Shown: positions 27,442 to 37,255, counted from the stretch's first letter. The stretch: DNA of 64,000 nt from Prevotella sp. (GCA_017443345.1 JAFSNR010000030.1:1-64000), one strand, 5' to 3'. Notes: generated by a model from the letters alone, not told the origin. Translations and numbers: made by a program.

Positions 27442-29547
27442 TCAATGCGGCAATAACGTAGAAGTGCTCGCAGGTGCCGACGTGCTCTGCTTGAGGCGTT
27501 CATCCATTGTGCGGTCGCCAGTGGGCTTCTCTGCAGGTTCCTCGCGCTTCACGAGTTGCTCGTCATCCTTGCCCTTCGCCTCAACAGATGAGGAGGTGCC
27601 GCTAGTATTCTTGGTGTCAACCATCATGCCGTCGCTTATGTTAGGTGACGCAAAAGCCTTTTTCACAGAGAGGTTATCCCCTGTGATGCTGGGCGAGGTA
27701 AGCACATTGACTGTGGTATCGCCAAAGATGGTATTCTTCTTGCCAGAGATTTCGGCATTGCCTCCCTTGAGTACAACAAGGGCATCAGTACCCTGCTGCA
27801 ACTCTGCGGTTTTCTCTGCATGCACGAGCAAAGCATCATTACCCAATACCTGCATCTGCTCTCCACCCCAAAGAATATTCTCCTTCTTTGCATAGAGCGT
27901 AGCATTCTCGCCACCTATCCACACATGGCCTCCACTGGATGGCTCCTTGTTCTGTTTCGAATCCTTGTCGAGATCAAACGATTTGATGGATACATTCTTG
28001 GCATTGAGGTCGATGACTCCCATCGCCTTTCCGTCAGTTCCGTCAGCAGAGATGGCATTGTTCTCAGTACGCACGAAGAACGTGCCACCTTTAGTCAGGG
28101 CTGTCTCTTTCGCCTCCTGACCGTTCTTCTCATAGTCTATGGCAGACATGCCGAAAACCTTTGAGAGGATCATTACCTCTCCGGCAGAGGTGTATTTTGC
28201 CTTAGTAACCTCACCATTCTCGTCAACCTCGACATCAGAAGTATTGACAGTGTTGACTTCGACACTCTTTGACCTCAGAGTAATCTTACCATTGGGAGTA
28301 AGACCTTTCTCTTTCCGTTTCTTCTCAGCAGTCTCGTAGTTGACGCTCTCCAGAGTAATGTTCTTCGATGTCACCAGGAAACTGCCCTCTGCCTTGTATT
28401 GGGCACTCACGAGGTTATCCTCTTCATCCATCTTGACGTCAGAGATTCCGGCTGACGTAATCTCCACATCGCGCATGCCCACCAGCAGTTTGTTGTTCTT
28501 GGGCAACGAGCCTTTCTCGTCTGTGCTGCCTGCAATCATCATGGCATTGGTCATCACGTTCACACCTGCTCTGCTGTTTGTTCGCAGATTACCATCATCA
28601 TCCATTGAAGTCATGTTGATAACCTCACCATTGATTGACACCGACGCCTTTGTAGATTTCTTCTTGAAGTTGTCTGCAGTGACCTTCGACAATTTATCCT
28701 TTTGCGACTTAAAGTAACTCAAGAGCCGTTCGTTCTCTGCCAACATTGTCAAGGCATTAGAATACTTGTAGATGGTATCGGAGAGTCCCATTGACAGTTC
28801 CTCAATACGCAAATTGATCTCGTCCATGTCAGTATAGTCGATGCGGATAGCCTTATCATCCTTGCCCAGTTTCTCCTTCTTGTCAAAGTACTGGTCGACT
28901 TCTTCCCTTTGGGCTTTATATTCCTTAGCGAGCCTGTCAACATCGGCCTGAATACGAGGTTTACTCCTTTCGAGTAGACTGATCTCTTCATCCAGTTTCT
29001 TGATGCGCGTATCATGCCCCTTGGCGGCACTGATTTCTACCTTATGCTCTGAGCTAATCTTGATTCCACCCTCAGTCATGGGGCTATAGCCAGGAAAGGC
29101 ACCATCCTTCTTCACCTGATTGCTCAGGATAGAGACATTGCAAGCCTGACTGTAAATCTGGGATACGCCGCCGACTACATGCTCATTGCCGTCGATGCCG
29201 ACATTCTCTGCCACCTGACTGATTAACGGCGCCCGCACATCAACCTGCCCCATGTCACCGACACCTTGCAGGTTGACATCGTTACCTCGAATCACGACCT
29301 TCGAAAAGCCATCCGGGTTGAGCATTCCCCCAAGATTCACGTCACCTATAATGATTTCAGGAGCAGAGAGCACGATGCGCTTGTCATCACGAATCACCCT
29401 GCCATGTTGCTGGTTGAGGTTATCGACTTTCAGGTTATAGACCTCATCCTTGAGTTTCCTGATAGCCGTCAGTACACCTTTCTTAAAATCGTCATCTGCC
29501 AAGCCGTCAATAGTCTCTTCCCAATGCTTGAATATAGAATCTGCCAT
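27442..29547 (-). CDS. Beta-rich spike-like companion of the VgrG protein
   Basis: This 701-residue protein has no signal peptide. A helical N-terminus (~1-50) is followed by beta-repeat text (VLSAPEIIIGDVNLGGM, VVIRGNDVNLQGVG). A charged coiled coil spans ~185-300 (TRIKKLDEEISLLERSKPRI). A second beta-repeat region (~305-640) has strands such as GGHVWIGGENATLYAKKENI, resembling the prismatic tip of VgrG/gp5 spikes. A disordered Ser/Thr/Lys tail ends in STSTLLPH. I do not recognise a named family. It lies 60 bases after the VgrG-like gene, and both share the pattern of a coiled coil set between beta-repeat blocks. It may be a second spike component or a carrier; no enzymatic motif is visible. 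Confidence 0.6.
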   Translation of the reverse strand: MADSIFKHWEETIDGLADDDFKKGVLTAIRKLKDEVYNLKVDNLNQQHGRVIRDDKRIVLSAPEIIIGDVNLGGMLNPDGFSKVVIRGNDVNLQGVGDMGQVDVRAPLISQVAENVGIDGNEHVVGGVSQIYSQACNVSILSNQVKKDGAFPGYSPMTEGGIKISSEHKVEISAAKGHDTRIKKLDEEISLLERSKPRIQADVDRLAKEYKAQREEVDQYFDKKEKLGKDDKAIRIDYTDMDEINLRIEELSMGLSDTIYKYSNALTMLAENERLLSYFKSQKDKLSKVTADNFKKKSTKASVSINGEVINMTSMDDDGNLRTNSRAGVNVMTNAMMIAGSTDEKGSLPKNNKLLVGMRDVEITSAGISDVKMDEEDNLVSAQYKAEGSFLVTSKNITLESVNYETAEKKRKEKGLTPNGKITLRSKSVEVNTVNTSDVEVDENGEVTKAKYTSAGEVMILSKVFGMSAIDYEKNGQEAKETALTKGGTFFVRTENNAISADGTDGKAMGVIDLNAKNVSIKSFDLDKDSKQNKEPSSGGHVWIGGENATLYAKKENILWGGEQMQVLGNDALLVHAEKTAELQQGTDALVVLKGGNAEISGKKNTIFGDTTVNVLTSPSITGDNLSVKKAFASPNISDGMMVDTKNTSGTSSSVEAKGKDDEQLVKREEPAEKPTGDRTMDERLKQSTSAPASTSTLLPH

Positions 29548-29607
29548 AAATTAATGCATTATATAATATCAATCCTTCAAATCTTATCAAATCACAATGT
29601 TCAATTG

Positions 29608-32600
29608 TCAAATACCACTAATGGCCTTCTTCAGATTCTCGATATTATCGAGTCCGGCCTGCTTCCATTTCTCAATATTCTCGCCGTTGAAGCCGTAAGT
29701 GGCGCCCTTGGTATCAGAGAAGATAATCTTCCCGCCCTTATCATTCCATACTCTACGCTCATACCACTTGGGCTTATTGGAATCGAAGAAGGGACTCCAT
29801 GATTTTTTAACGCTACTGCGCACTCCAATCCAGTTATTTTCCTGATCGTCAAGGAACTTAAGGATCTTGGCCCAGAAGCCTCTCTTCGACTTCTTGACAT
29901 CAAGTGAGGCCACGACATCCCAATTCTTCATCAGCAACTCGTTATCTATCTCGTTCTGCGTAGTATAGCTCAGCTGGAAGTATTTTCCCTGTACAGGCAC
30001 TGGCGACAAAGCTGCTGCCGCGCCAGTAAGCTTAATCTGATTGCCTTCGGCGTTATACACTTTGAGCAAGAACTTAGCCACCATCCTGCGCTTAAGCAAT
30101 TTCGGATCGGCGAAGACATCCTTTTTATCCTCAACAGCCTTATGGCCCAGGAAAGCCTCTGTGGGCTCGCTGCCCTTACGGCCGAAGCGAGACTCCCAGT
30201 CAGACACCGTATTGACAAGCTCGCCTACCGTTTTGTCACATATAACGTCCATAAAGCACTTGTCAATCCATTCGGTATCAGGGTGTTTGGATGTTCCAAA
30301 TACCGACTTGTTGACAGCCTTGACCGTATCATCTGAGAAACAGGTGGTATAGGCACGGGCTTTGCGCTGAAGTCCCCATGCTGCCTCGCAGTAAGCCTCT
30401 GCCGACGGGTTAATATACTCCTTGACGCCTTTCAGGGTGTGGAGAATTGTAACTTTAGGCACATAGATGGCGTGATCTCCCTTCTCCTTGATATTGTCTA
30501 ACTTGATTACAGACAAATCTACCGTTCCGCCTTTGTATTCCGCATCATTCTTCTTGAACTCATTGTCGCCGAGTTTGAATGCTGCTTCCATAAACTTGGG
30601 CTTTTCGACATCAGGATTCCAGAAGTAGTCCAAACGGGCGCCATACTCATGCTTCTTCTCGACGGCATCTTTCTTCAGATTCATATAATCATCGCAGAAC
30701 CGACCTACCTTCGAGTCGATGCGCTTGATGTAAGCTGTCATCTTGGCAAAGAACATCTGCCTATCAGCATCTTTCTCAATGCCCTTCAGTTCCTGCCACT
30801 TCTTATTGTAACGCTCCACGCTAATCTCAGCCTTTCCCTTACCTGCCTCAAGTTTCAGATAGTTGTTAGACTTCACGCACAACGTGCCCTCGATAGGTCG
30901 CAGGAACACGTCGAAGAGCGAACGCAGCATGGCGACATCGACCACCTGGAGCCCCTTCAGCAGGCCACCAGTTTTCTCCTGTACTTTTCTCTGGGCAGCC
31001 GGCAGGCCACTCTCCCATCCGAGGTTCCACCCCTTCTTGACAAGGTTCCAGGCCTTCTGCTTCTTAGACACCTCATATAGCTTGACGCTTGCAGGATCTA
31101 CTTCACCTTTTTTCTTCTTCTCATCTTCTTTTTTATCCTTCTCTTTGCTGTCGTCCTTGCTATTCTCCGGGGTCACATTAGTGCCAGAGGTGATCGAGAG
31201 ATTATTACCAGCAGAGATAGTAACATTCTTTCCCTCTATCTTCACGTCGCCATTGGGAGCTGAGATGGAAATGCCAGAGAAGGCGCTGACACTCACATTA
31301 CCGTATGGCGACTTGATGCTAACTGCACGTTTAGTAGAAGACATATCGACCGAGAACATGCCGAACTCGTCGGTGAGGGTGATACCTCCGCAGAGTTTCC
31401 TGGCAGCATCGCCCAAAGTGAGCTTCGGCATGCCCGGGATATATTTCTGTAAGGCATCAAGGAATGGAGCCATCGACGACACGAAGTCGGAGTCATCCTT
31501 GGCCACATTGAAGGAGATCTTCTGTCCGCTGGGCGACTTGATGACCATCTTCCCGCCCGGGTCTAGATGTTCCTTCGAATACAGGCTGCCCGCCACGTAG
31601 GGTCGCTCCACGTTGTCGCTGTCGTAATTGACGAGCACCTCGTCACCCTCTTGTGGTCTGAAGAACACGCCACCCTCTGCAGTAGCCATCGGCATGGACA
31701 CACGTACCCAAGGAGAGGCCAGCTCGAGAAGCTGATCTTTCCACTTCAACGACAATTTTTTCAGCTCTCCATTTGCAACGTCTTTCTCTTTTTTAGCCTT
31801 TTCAGTTTCCTTTTCTGCCTTTTTCAGTTCCTTTTCCTGAGGGGTAATCTCATTATCTTTCCTTTCCGTATATCTATCCAAAAGGAATTTCGCCGGTGAG
31901 GGTGTGTTTGAGCGTTCAAAGCTGTTCAACTCTTCACAGACGTCCTTATTCAACTCCTCATCTGCCTTCCGTTTCTTAAGTTCCTCTTCATACTTTGCCT
32001 TATCACTCTTGAGCTTAACTATAACAAGCTCAACAGCAGCAACAGCGGTTAACGGCATGAGTCCTGGAATTAAAAATTTCCCTCTGGTCTTTTCATGGGC
32101 TTCAATCTTACTAACTGTTGAGCCATCAATGGCAGGATCAAGCTCCCGCTTAAGTTTGGTTATCTTCTCCAGATTATCATTGCGGGACTGATTACAGATC
32201 TGGCGGCAGCGATCAAACGTCTCCTTGTCTTCGGCCTTGGCGACTACAGGAATATTCTCATCCTTCTTTTCTGCATCATAGCCCATTTGGGATAGCACGC
32301 TCGCCAGAGCTTTGTTCTGCTGTTTCAGATGCTTGATTTTCGCTTCTATCGAAGCCTGTTTCTCCTCTGCTTTTTTGAAAACGGCATTCTTTTCATCAAA
32401 GGTAGCCTTAGCCTCTGCCAATTCCAGTCTGCGAGTCTGGTCGCCGACAGCCTGCCAGGGATAGGCGATACGCACACGTCCCTGATTCTTAGGATCGTTG
32501 TTTGCCACAACAAACGCAGTCTGGGGGCCTGATTTCCTGATGGGCGACGCCTGAAGCAGAGGCGGTATGATGAGTTCTTCTCCACCGTCCTTCATGATAA

Positions 32601-34149
32601 CGGGAACGGCACAAATCGTTTGCAGATGCTTGGTGTTGATGTTCTGTCTGATTTCCACAATGACATACTTGCCTTCCAGTCTGCCGATGGTCACCGTATC
32701 TCCCAGTTTGACGGGCAAACACGCTGTTCCCATATCGATGCACACCATCTTCGACAACTGGCTTTCCTCTTCTCTGCGGGTTTCTGAGTAGTAGGCGAGC
32801 TTCAGCCAGCTCTCTTCTTTGACAGTTGCAAAAGGCACCGTGCGCGTGCCATTCGTCTGGGGCTTGCCTTTATAGCCGTCCATCCACACTTTGTTGCCTT
32901 TCGAGTTGTTGTCGGCTGCAGTACCCTTGGCTGCATAGAGTGCCAAACTGTATTGGGTTCCAAGATTCGTGCCTATGTTTTTCAGTCCCTGTTTCCAGTC
33001 TGATGTATTTGATACGATATTAGAAAACACATCGAGCGACACTTTCGTAATGGCCGACTGCACATCTGGTGCGCCGATTACGCGCCAGTAGTCCGTGAAC
33101 TTGTCCTTGATCATCGGAAAGATAAAGTCGTCATGCGACAGCTCTGCATTGTAGCTCAGGTCTTTCCCAAAGGCGCCCACGGGGTATCCTGTCGAGTCGA
33201 GTTCCACGCTATCGTCGTTATACCGTAGCTCCTTACTGCCCTTGACACTGTCGCGCACATAGTCTTTGATGTTGAGGGGGGCAGCCGAGGTGTTCTGATA
33301 GCTGATGGTTTCGTAATTGTCGATGCTGATGGGCTCATCCTGATCTTTTTTCGGCAGACCCAGGATGAGTTGACCATTCTCAAAAAACAGGAACTCGCCA
33401 CATCGGTTGGCCGTGCGAGCCATGAAGTCATAGAACGATTCGTTATACTGAACCAGATAAGGCTGTACGAACTCCGACAAAATGTTCACCGTCACATTAT
33501 CCACAACCGATGCATCCTGATACTTCAGTCGCTGCATGTTTTCGGTATATATCTTTACCCGACCGTCTTGGTAGCCAAAAATCTTGCTTTCAGAGGTCAG
33601 GATTTCGGAGCCAAGCTTCTTGGCCACATAGGCTTTGCTATACTTGTCGAGTGTCATCAGCTTATCCATGCTGCAGATGGTAAGCTTGACCGAAAGCCAA
33701 GCATCAGCCTCGGTGCGTATCACCTTCGGCGTAATCTCGTGAACATAGTAGTTTTCAGCCACGACCACCTCTTGATCCGCATCCTTGGGGGAAATTAGCA
33801 TGGTCACTCTGCGCTGAAGAAGCAGTTCCCTCAAGAACTTGAGCGGAAGGGGAACTTCGTCTTTCCCCACTGCATCATTTTTAACCCATGCCGTGCCAGC
33901 CTCCTTATCAACCCTCATCACATGTATCTCAGCCGTGATCTGCCCAGGTTGATAGAGCTTACGCTCAAACTGCATTTCCTTCAGCACGACGCTATAGCGT
34001 ATGTTCATGTACGTGAACGCTGCCTCTCCCCCCTCATTCAACGAAAAGGGCGTTACTTCTTTCTTGGGGTTAGCTATGTTTTCATCGAATAATATCCTAT
34101 AAGTATAGCCAGTCGCTTTCTTAAAAACCTTGCACGCTTCAGTATTCAT
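29608..34149 (-). CDS. VgrG/gpD-gp5-like spike protein with coiled-coil insert and large C-terminal extension
   Basis: This 1513-residue protein has no signal peptide. Residues 1-540 resemble the phage gpD/gp27-like part of VgrG (LVQYNESFYDFMARTANRCG). The OB domain starts at ~548 (NNDPKNQGRVRIAYPWQAVG), is interrupted at ~575-808 by coiled-coil sequence with one hydrophobic patch (LIPGLMPLTAVAAVELVIVK), and resumes as SPWVRVSMPMATAEGGVFF and GDEVLVNYDSDNVERPYVAG. A beta-spike follows (~855-990, GDVKIEGKNVTISAGNNLSI), then a Lys/Glu linker (~993-1016). The last ~500 residues have no recognised family and could be an effector or a cargo-binding domain. No sheath, tube or baseplate genes are nearby, so this is an orphan VgrG locus of a type VI or related contractile system. 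Confidence 0.78.
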   Translation of the reverse strand: MNTEACKVFKKATGYTYRILFDENIANPKKEVTPFSLNEGGEAAFTYMNIRYSVVLKEMQFERKLYQPGQITAEIHVMRVDKEAGTAWVKNDAVGKDEVPLPLKFLRELLLQRRVTMLISPKDADQEVVVAENYYVHEITPKVIRTEADAWLSVKLTICSMDKLMTLDKYSKAYVAKKLGSEILTSESKIFGYQDGRVKIYTENMQRLKYQDASVVDNVTVNILSEFVQPYLVQYNESFYDFMARTANRCGEFLFFENGQLILGLPKKDQDEPISIDNYETISYQNTSAAPLNIKDYVRDSVKGSKELRYNDDSVELDSTGYPVGAFGKDLSYNAELSHDDFIFPMIKDKFTDYWRVIGAPDVQSAITKVSLDVFSNIVSNTSDWKQGLKNIGTNLGTQYSLALYAAKGTAADNNSKGNKVWMDGYKGKPQTNGTRTVPFATVKEESWLKLAYYSETRREEESQLSKMVCIDMGTACLPVKLGDTVTIGRLEGKYVIVEIRQNINTKHLQTICAVPVIMKDGGEELIIPPLLQASPIRKSGPQTAFVVANNDPKNQGRVRIAYPWQAVGDQTRRLELAEAKATFDEKNAVFKKAEEKQASIEAKIKHLKQQNKALASVLSQMGYDAEKKDENIPVVAKAEDKETFDRCRQICNQSRNDNLEKITKLKRELDPAIDGSTVSKIEAHEKTRGKFLIPGLMPLTAVAAVELVIVKLKSDKAKYEEELKKRKADEELNKDVCEELNSFERSNTPSPAKFLLDRYTERKDNEITPQEKELKKAEKETEKAKKEKDVANGELKKLSLKWKDQLLELASPWVRVSMPMATAEGGVFFRPQEGDEVLVNYDSDNVERPYVAGSLYSKEHLDPGGKMVIKSPSGQKISFNVAKDDSDFVSSMAPFLDALQKYIPGMPKLTLGDAARKLCGGITLTDEFGMFSVDMSSTKRAVSIKSPYGNVSVSAFSGISISAPNGDVKIEGKNVTISAGNNLSITSGTNVTPENSKDDSKEKDKKEDEKKKKGEVDPASVKLYEVSKKQKAWNLVKKGWNLGWESGLPAAQRKVQEKTGGLLKGLQVVDVAMLRSLFDVFLRPIEGTLCVKSNNYLKLEAGKGKAEISVERYNKKWQELKGIEKDADRQMFFAKMTAYIKRIDSKVGRFCDDYMNLKKDAVEKKHEYGARLDYFWNPDVEKPKFMEAAFKLGDNEFKKNDAEYKGGTVDLSVIKLDNIKEKGDHAIYVPKVTILHTLKGVKEYINPSAEAYCEAAWGLQRKARAYTTCFSDDTVKAVNKSVFGTSKHPDTEWIDKCFMDVICDKTVGELVNTVSDWESRFGRKGSEPTEAFLGHKAVEDKKDVFADPKLLKRRMVAKFLLKVYNAEGNQIKLTGAAAALSPVPVQGKYFQLSYTTQNEIDNELLMKNWDVVASLDVKKSKRGFWAKILKFLDDQENNWIGVRSSVKKSWSPFFDSNKPKWYERRVWNDKGGKIIFSDTKGATYGFNGENIEKWKQAGLDNIENLKKAISGI

Positions 34150-34225
34150 AATTCTTAAATAGTTACATTAATTCATAAAAGCTATTTCCTGCTGTCTCAT
34201 TCAACGTCGAGAGGCATTTTGACTT

Positions 34226-34233
34226 CAAAAATA
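34226..34233 (-). promoter_or_regulatory. -7 box for the VgrG operon
   Basis: On the minus strand this reads TATTTTTG, matching TAnnTTTG, ~76 bases before the ATG at 34149. It is divergent from the promoter at 34277. Confidence 0.55.
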
Positions 34234-34276
34234 CAAATTTTACCTGAACCCAGCAAATTTTTTAAAGAATAATTTG

Positions 34277-34284
34277 TATTTTTG
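34277..34284 (+). promoter_or_regulatory. -7 box for the first DUF6057-like module
   Basis: TATTTTTG fits TAnnTTTG and lies 23 bases before the ATG at 34308. The -33 region is T-rich without a clean TTTG. Confidence 0.5.
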
Positions 34285-34307
34285 CACTCAAAAAGCCACA
34301 ATCGTTC

Positions 34308-35756
34308 ATGTTTCCATTCAGATTAGGCAGTAATTTTGGACGGAGCCAGGCGCCAGAGCGCAGCTCCGCAGGTGCATGGGGAGCTGTCATCCTCATGGTC
34401 TCTATCGCCGTCTGGTGCTTCTTCCAGTTCTGCTATCCTTATCATTTTTTCTTTCAAGAGCAGAACCAGCTCTTCCTCTGGTCATGGGATTATATCAGCA
34501 CCTATTTTGAGAAACCAGGTGGATTGGCATTGTTGGCAGGCGACTTCCTGACACAGTTCTACTACTATCTTTTCGCAGGAGCCACCATCCTTTCGCTCGT
34601 GCTGTTACTTACAGGTACCTTATTATATATAGCCATGAGGAACTTCAACGTCAATCGGATCATAGCAATGATACTGTCGATAGCAATGATGAGTTTCCTG
34701 GCAGTATGCCATTTCAGCACCAGCTATCGATTGTCATCTACCATCGCCGTTCTTGGTTGGATACTCTTACTATGGCTTATTTCACTGATGAAGGGCTGGA
34801 AGCTTCGGGCCGTCATCCTCTGCTGCGCCTTACTGCCCACATGGCTCCTCTTCGGTGCGCCGCAAATCAGAAAAATACAGAAGCCCGACCTGATACTGGA
34901 GAAAGACTTCGCCGTCGACTGCGAATACTACTTTGGCAATCACGACAAAGTCATCAAGGAAGTGGAAAGCGCAAACCAATGGACAGACCAGATGCTCTTC
35001 TTCTACAATCTGGTGCAGGCACAGCGGGGGGAACTGCCCGATCACCTGATGAAGTTCACGCCCAACATCCTGGGCACGTTCTATCAGATAGGGCCAGAAA
35101 CGCCCCTGCTCATCATCCGCAACATGAACGAGCTCTACTGGGCCTTGGGCGACATGACCTTCACAGAGCGTGCCGCCATGATGACAAACGTCTTCTCGCA
35201 CAACAACCGCAACGTGCGCATGATACGCCGACTGGCAGAGTGCAACTTCGTCAGCGGCGATTCGCTCGCAACAGAGAAATACCTGCGCATCCTCGACAAG
35301 ACCTTCGTCTATAGTACATGGGCCAAACAAATCCGTCAGCACGGCAAGAGCATCTATGAGGCAAAGATGCAACATGTAAACCATCACGACACCATCACCA
35401 CTACAGACAATGCCCACTTCCTGATGATGCAGCTGCTGGATGCCAATCCTGACAACACCGTCGCCCTCGACTATATCCTCTGTAGTACGCTTTTGCTTAA
35501 GGACCTGACGAACTTCAAGCGCGACTACGACCGTTATTGTATGGACAGGGGCAAGCCACGCGTCAAGAAACTGTATCAGGAAGCACTCTGCATCTGGCTG
35601 GCAGGCACCCAGGCCCCTCAGGAGGAATGGGAGAAATATATCCAACTGCCAGAAGTGTTCCAGCAGTTCCAACAATATAACGATCAACGAGGCAACCCGC
35701 GATTCAAGGGAACCTATTGGTATTATTTCGACAAGGTCAAAGCGCCGGAGGTTTAG
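34308..35756 (+). CDS. DUF6057-like polytopic membrane protein, copy 1
   Basis: This 482-residue protein has about five membrane helices in the first ~185 residues (for example AVILMVSIAVWCFFQFCYPY, then LFAGATILSLVLLLTGTLL), followed by a ~290-residue soluble part with TPR-like helices. The conserved N-terminal signature is YPYHFFFQEQNQLFLWSWDY, then EKPGGLALLAGDFLTQFYYY. The same signature occurs in the proteins at 38761-40455 and 42573-44081, so the three are paralogues. The family name is from memory. Function is unknown. Each copy is paired with a CxxCH lipoprotein; here the partner starts 34 bases downstream after GTTTAGA repeats. Confidence 0.75.
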   Translation: MFPFRLGSNFGRSQAPERSSAGAWGAVILMVSIAVWCFFQFCYPYHFFFQEQNQLFLWSWDYISTYFEKPGGLALLAGDFLTQFYYYLFAGATILSLVLLLTGTLLYIAMRNFNVNRIIAMILSIAMMSFLAVCHFSTSYRLSSTIAVLGWILLLWLISLMKGWKLRAVILCCALLPTWLLFGAPQIRKIQKPDLILEKDFAVDCEYYFGNHDKVIKEVESANQWTDQMLFFYNLVQAQRGELPDHLMKFTPNILGTFYQIGPETPLLIIRNMNELYWALGDMTFTERAAMMTNVFSHNNRNVRMIRRLAECNFVSGDSLATEKYLRILDKTFVYSTWAKQIRQHGKSIYEAKMQHVNHHDTITTTDNAHFLMMQLLDANPDNTVALDYILCSTLLLKDLTNFKRDYDRYCMDRGKPRVKKLYQEALCIWLAGTQAPQEEWEKYIQLPEVFQQFQQYNDQRGNPRFKGTYWYYFDKVKAPEV

Positions 35757-35790
35757 TTTTAGTTTAGAGTTTAAAGTTTAGAGTTTAGAG
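35755..35790 (+). repeat. GTTTAGA-type heptamer repeats
   Basis: The gap between the membrane protein and its lipoprotein partner is built of TTTAGTT, TTAGAGT, TTAAAGT, TTAGAGT units ~7 bases apart, the same kind of DNA as at 17335 and 18020. Confidence 0.7.
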
Positions 35791-37242
35791 ATGATTACCA
35801 GGACGAGCATAAAGGACAGGTGGCTGAGGGCAAGCGTTTTCTCTTGCCTCATAGCTTTTACCTTTTTACCTTTTTACCTTTCCTGTACGCCTACTCCTGA
35901 GAACGTGCAGCAAAGCAGTGAGTTGCCTCCTGTCTATCCTGACTTCTGCGACGTGACCATCCCTGAGAATATCGCACCATTGAACTTCCTGTTGCGCGCA
36001 GACTGCGAAGCCATTGAGGTCAAGGTTGGAGACATCACCATCCATGCCAAGGGCAATGAGGTCGTCTTCGATCTGGATGATTGGAAGACGCTGATGCAGA
36101 AGACTGCAGGGCAAGCGCTGAGCGTCAAGGTGACAGCACTTATCGACGGGCAATGGACGGCATACAAAACGTTCACATGGCGAGTGGTGAAAGACCGGAT
36201 AGACCCTTACCTGACCTATCGTCTGATAGAGCCAGATTACGAAATCTGGAACCAAGTACAGATCCAACAGCGTTGTGTGGAGAACTTCGACGTGAATGCC
36301 CTTGGACACTACGAGCAGCTGGAGAATCGTTGTATGAACTGTCACACCTATGCCAACCAAGATCCACAGCTCTCGATGATGTACGTTCGTGGTCCTGGTG
36401 GTGGGGCAATCCTGAATCAGAATGGCGTTTTAAGCAAGCTGAATATCCCAGGAAGCGTATATTTCGGTTTCAGCCCCAACGGACGGTATATCACCTACTC
36501 CACCCAGAGGATTATCCCTGCCTTCCATAGTCTGGCGAGCAAACGCTTAGAGGTCTATGACGCCGCGTCAAACGTCTTCGTGGCAGACATGCAGGAGCAC
36601 CGTATCATCTCATCGCCCCTGTTGAGCGACAGTCTGAAGTTCGAGACCTTCCCCACGTTCTCGCCTGACGGGAAATACATCTACTACTGCGCTGCTGATA
36701 GCGTGAGTCTGCCAACAGACATCAAGCAGCTGCAATACCGCCTGGTACGCATCCCCTTCGACGAGACGACAGGCACCATTGGCAATCAGGTCGACACGTT
36801 GTCGACAACAACTTCCGTCTGTCATCCCCGCATCAGTCCTGATGGCAAGTTCCTGCTCTATACCGTTGCTGATTATGGCACGTTCCCCATCTGGCATCCA
36901 GAGGCTGACCTCCAGATGATGAACATCGAGACTGGCGAGATTGACTGTCTCAGCATCGTGAACAGCCAGAAGAGCGACACCTACCACTCATGGAGCAGCA
37001 ACAGCCGTTGGTTTGTCTTTGCATCCAAGCGCGATGACGGACTTTATGGCAAGCCTTACTTCTGTTATGTCGACAAGGATGGCAAGGCGCATAAGCCCTT
37101 TTGTCTGCCCCAGAAGCATCCGGCGTTCTACGACAACAACCTGAAATCGTTCAATGCCCCAGAGCTTGGAAAGGGCAAAGTTCCCTTCGACGTGGAAGAC
37201 GTTGCAAAGGCCATGAAAAAAGAGGCACTTATTTTCAAATAA
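35791..37242 (+). CDS. CxxCH lipoprotein with TolB-like beta-propeller, copy 1
   Basis: This 483-residue lipoprotein has signal peptide and lipobox FYLSC (Cys ~32). After the shared N-terminal domain (VYPDFCDVTIPENIAPLNFL) comes a haem-type motif, CMNCHTYANQ (C181, C184, H185). From ~215 on, WD40/PD40-like blades repeat (FGFSPNGRYITYSTQ, then TFSPDGKYIYYCAA, then PRISPDGKFLLYTV, then SWSSNSRWFVFASKRDDGLY). It presumably sits in the outer or inner membrane facing the periplasm; whether haem is attached is not known. Paralogues are at 37292-38764 and 41104-42576. Part of its signal peptide (35848-35880) is encoded by ACCTTTTT repeats. Confidence 0.78.
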   Translation: MITRTSIKDRWLRASVFSCLIAFTFLPFYLSCTPTPENVQQSSELPPVYPDFCDVTIPENIAPLNFLLRADCEAIEVKVGDITIHAKGNEVVFDLDDWKTLMQKTAGQALSVKVTALIDGQWTAYKTFTWRVVKDRIDPYLTYRLIEPDYEIWNQVQIQQRCVENFDVNALGHYEQLENRCMNCHTYANQDPQLSMMYVRGPGGGAILNQNGVLSKLNIPGSVYFGFSPNGRYITYSTQRIIPAFHSLASKRLEVYDAASNVFVADMQEHRIISSPLLSDSLKFETFPTFSPDGKYIYYCAADSVSLPTDIKQLQYRLVRIPFDETTGTIGNQVDTLSTTTSVCHPRISPDGKFLLYTVADYGTFPIWHPEADLQMMNIETGEIDCLSIVNSQKSDTYHSWSSNSRWFVFASKRDDGLYGKPYFCYVDKDGKAHKPFCLPQKHPAFYDNNLKSFNAPELGKGKVPFDVEDVAKAMKKEALIFK

Positions 37243-37255
37243 GCGTCCCTTATTT

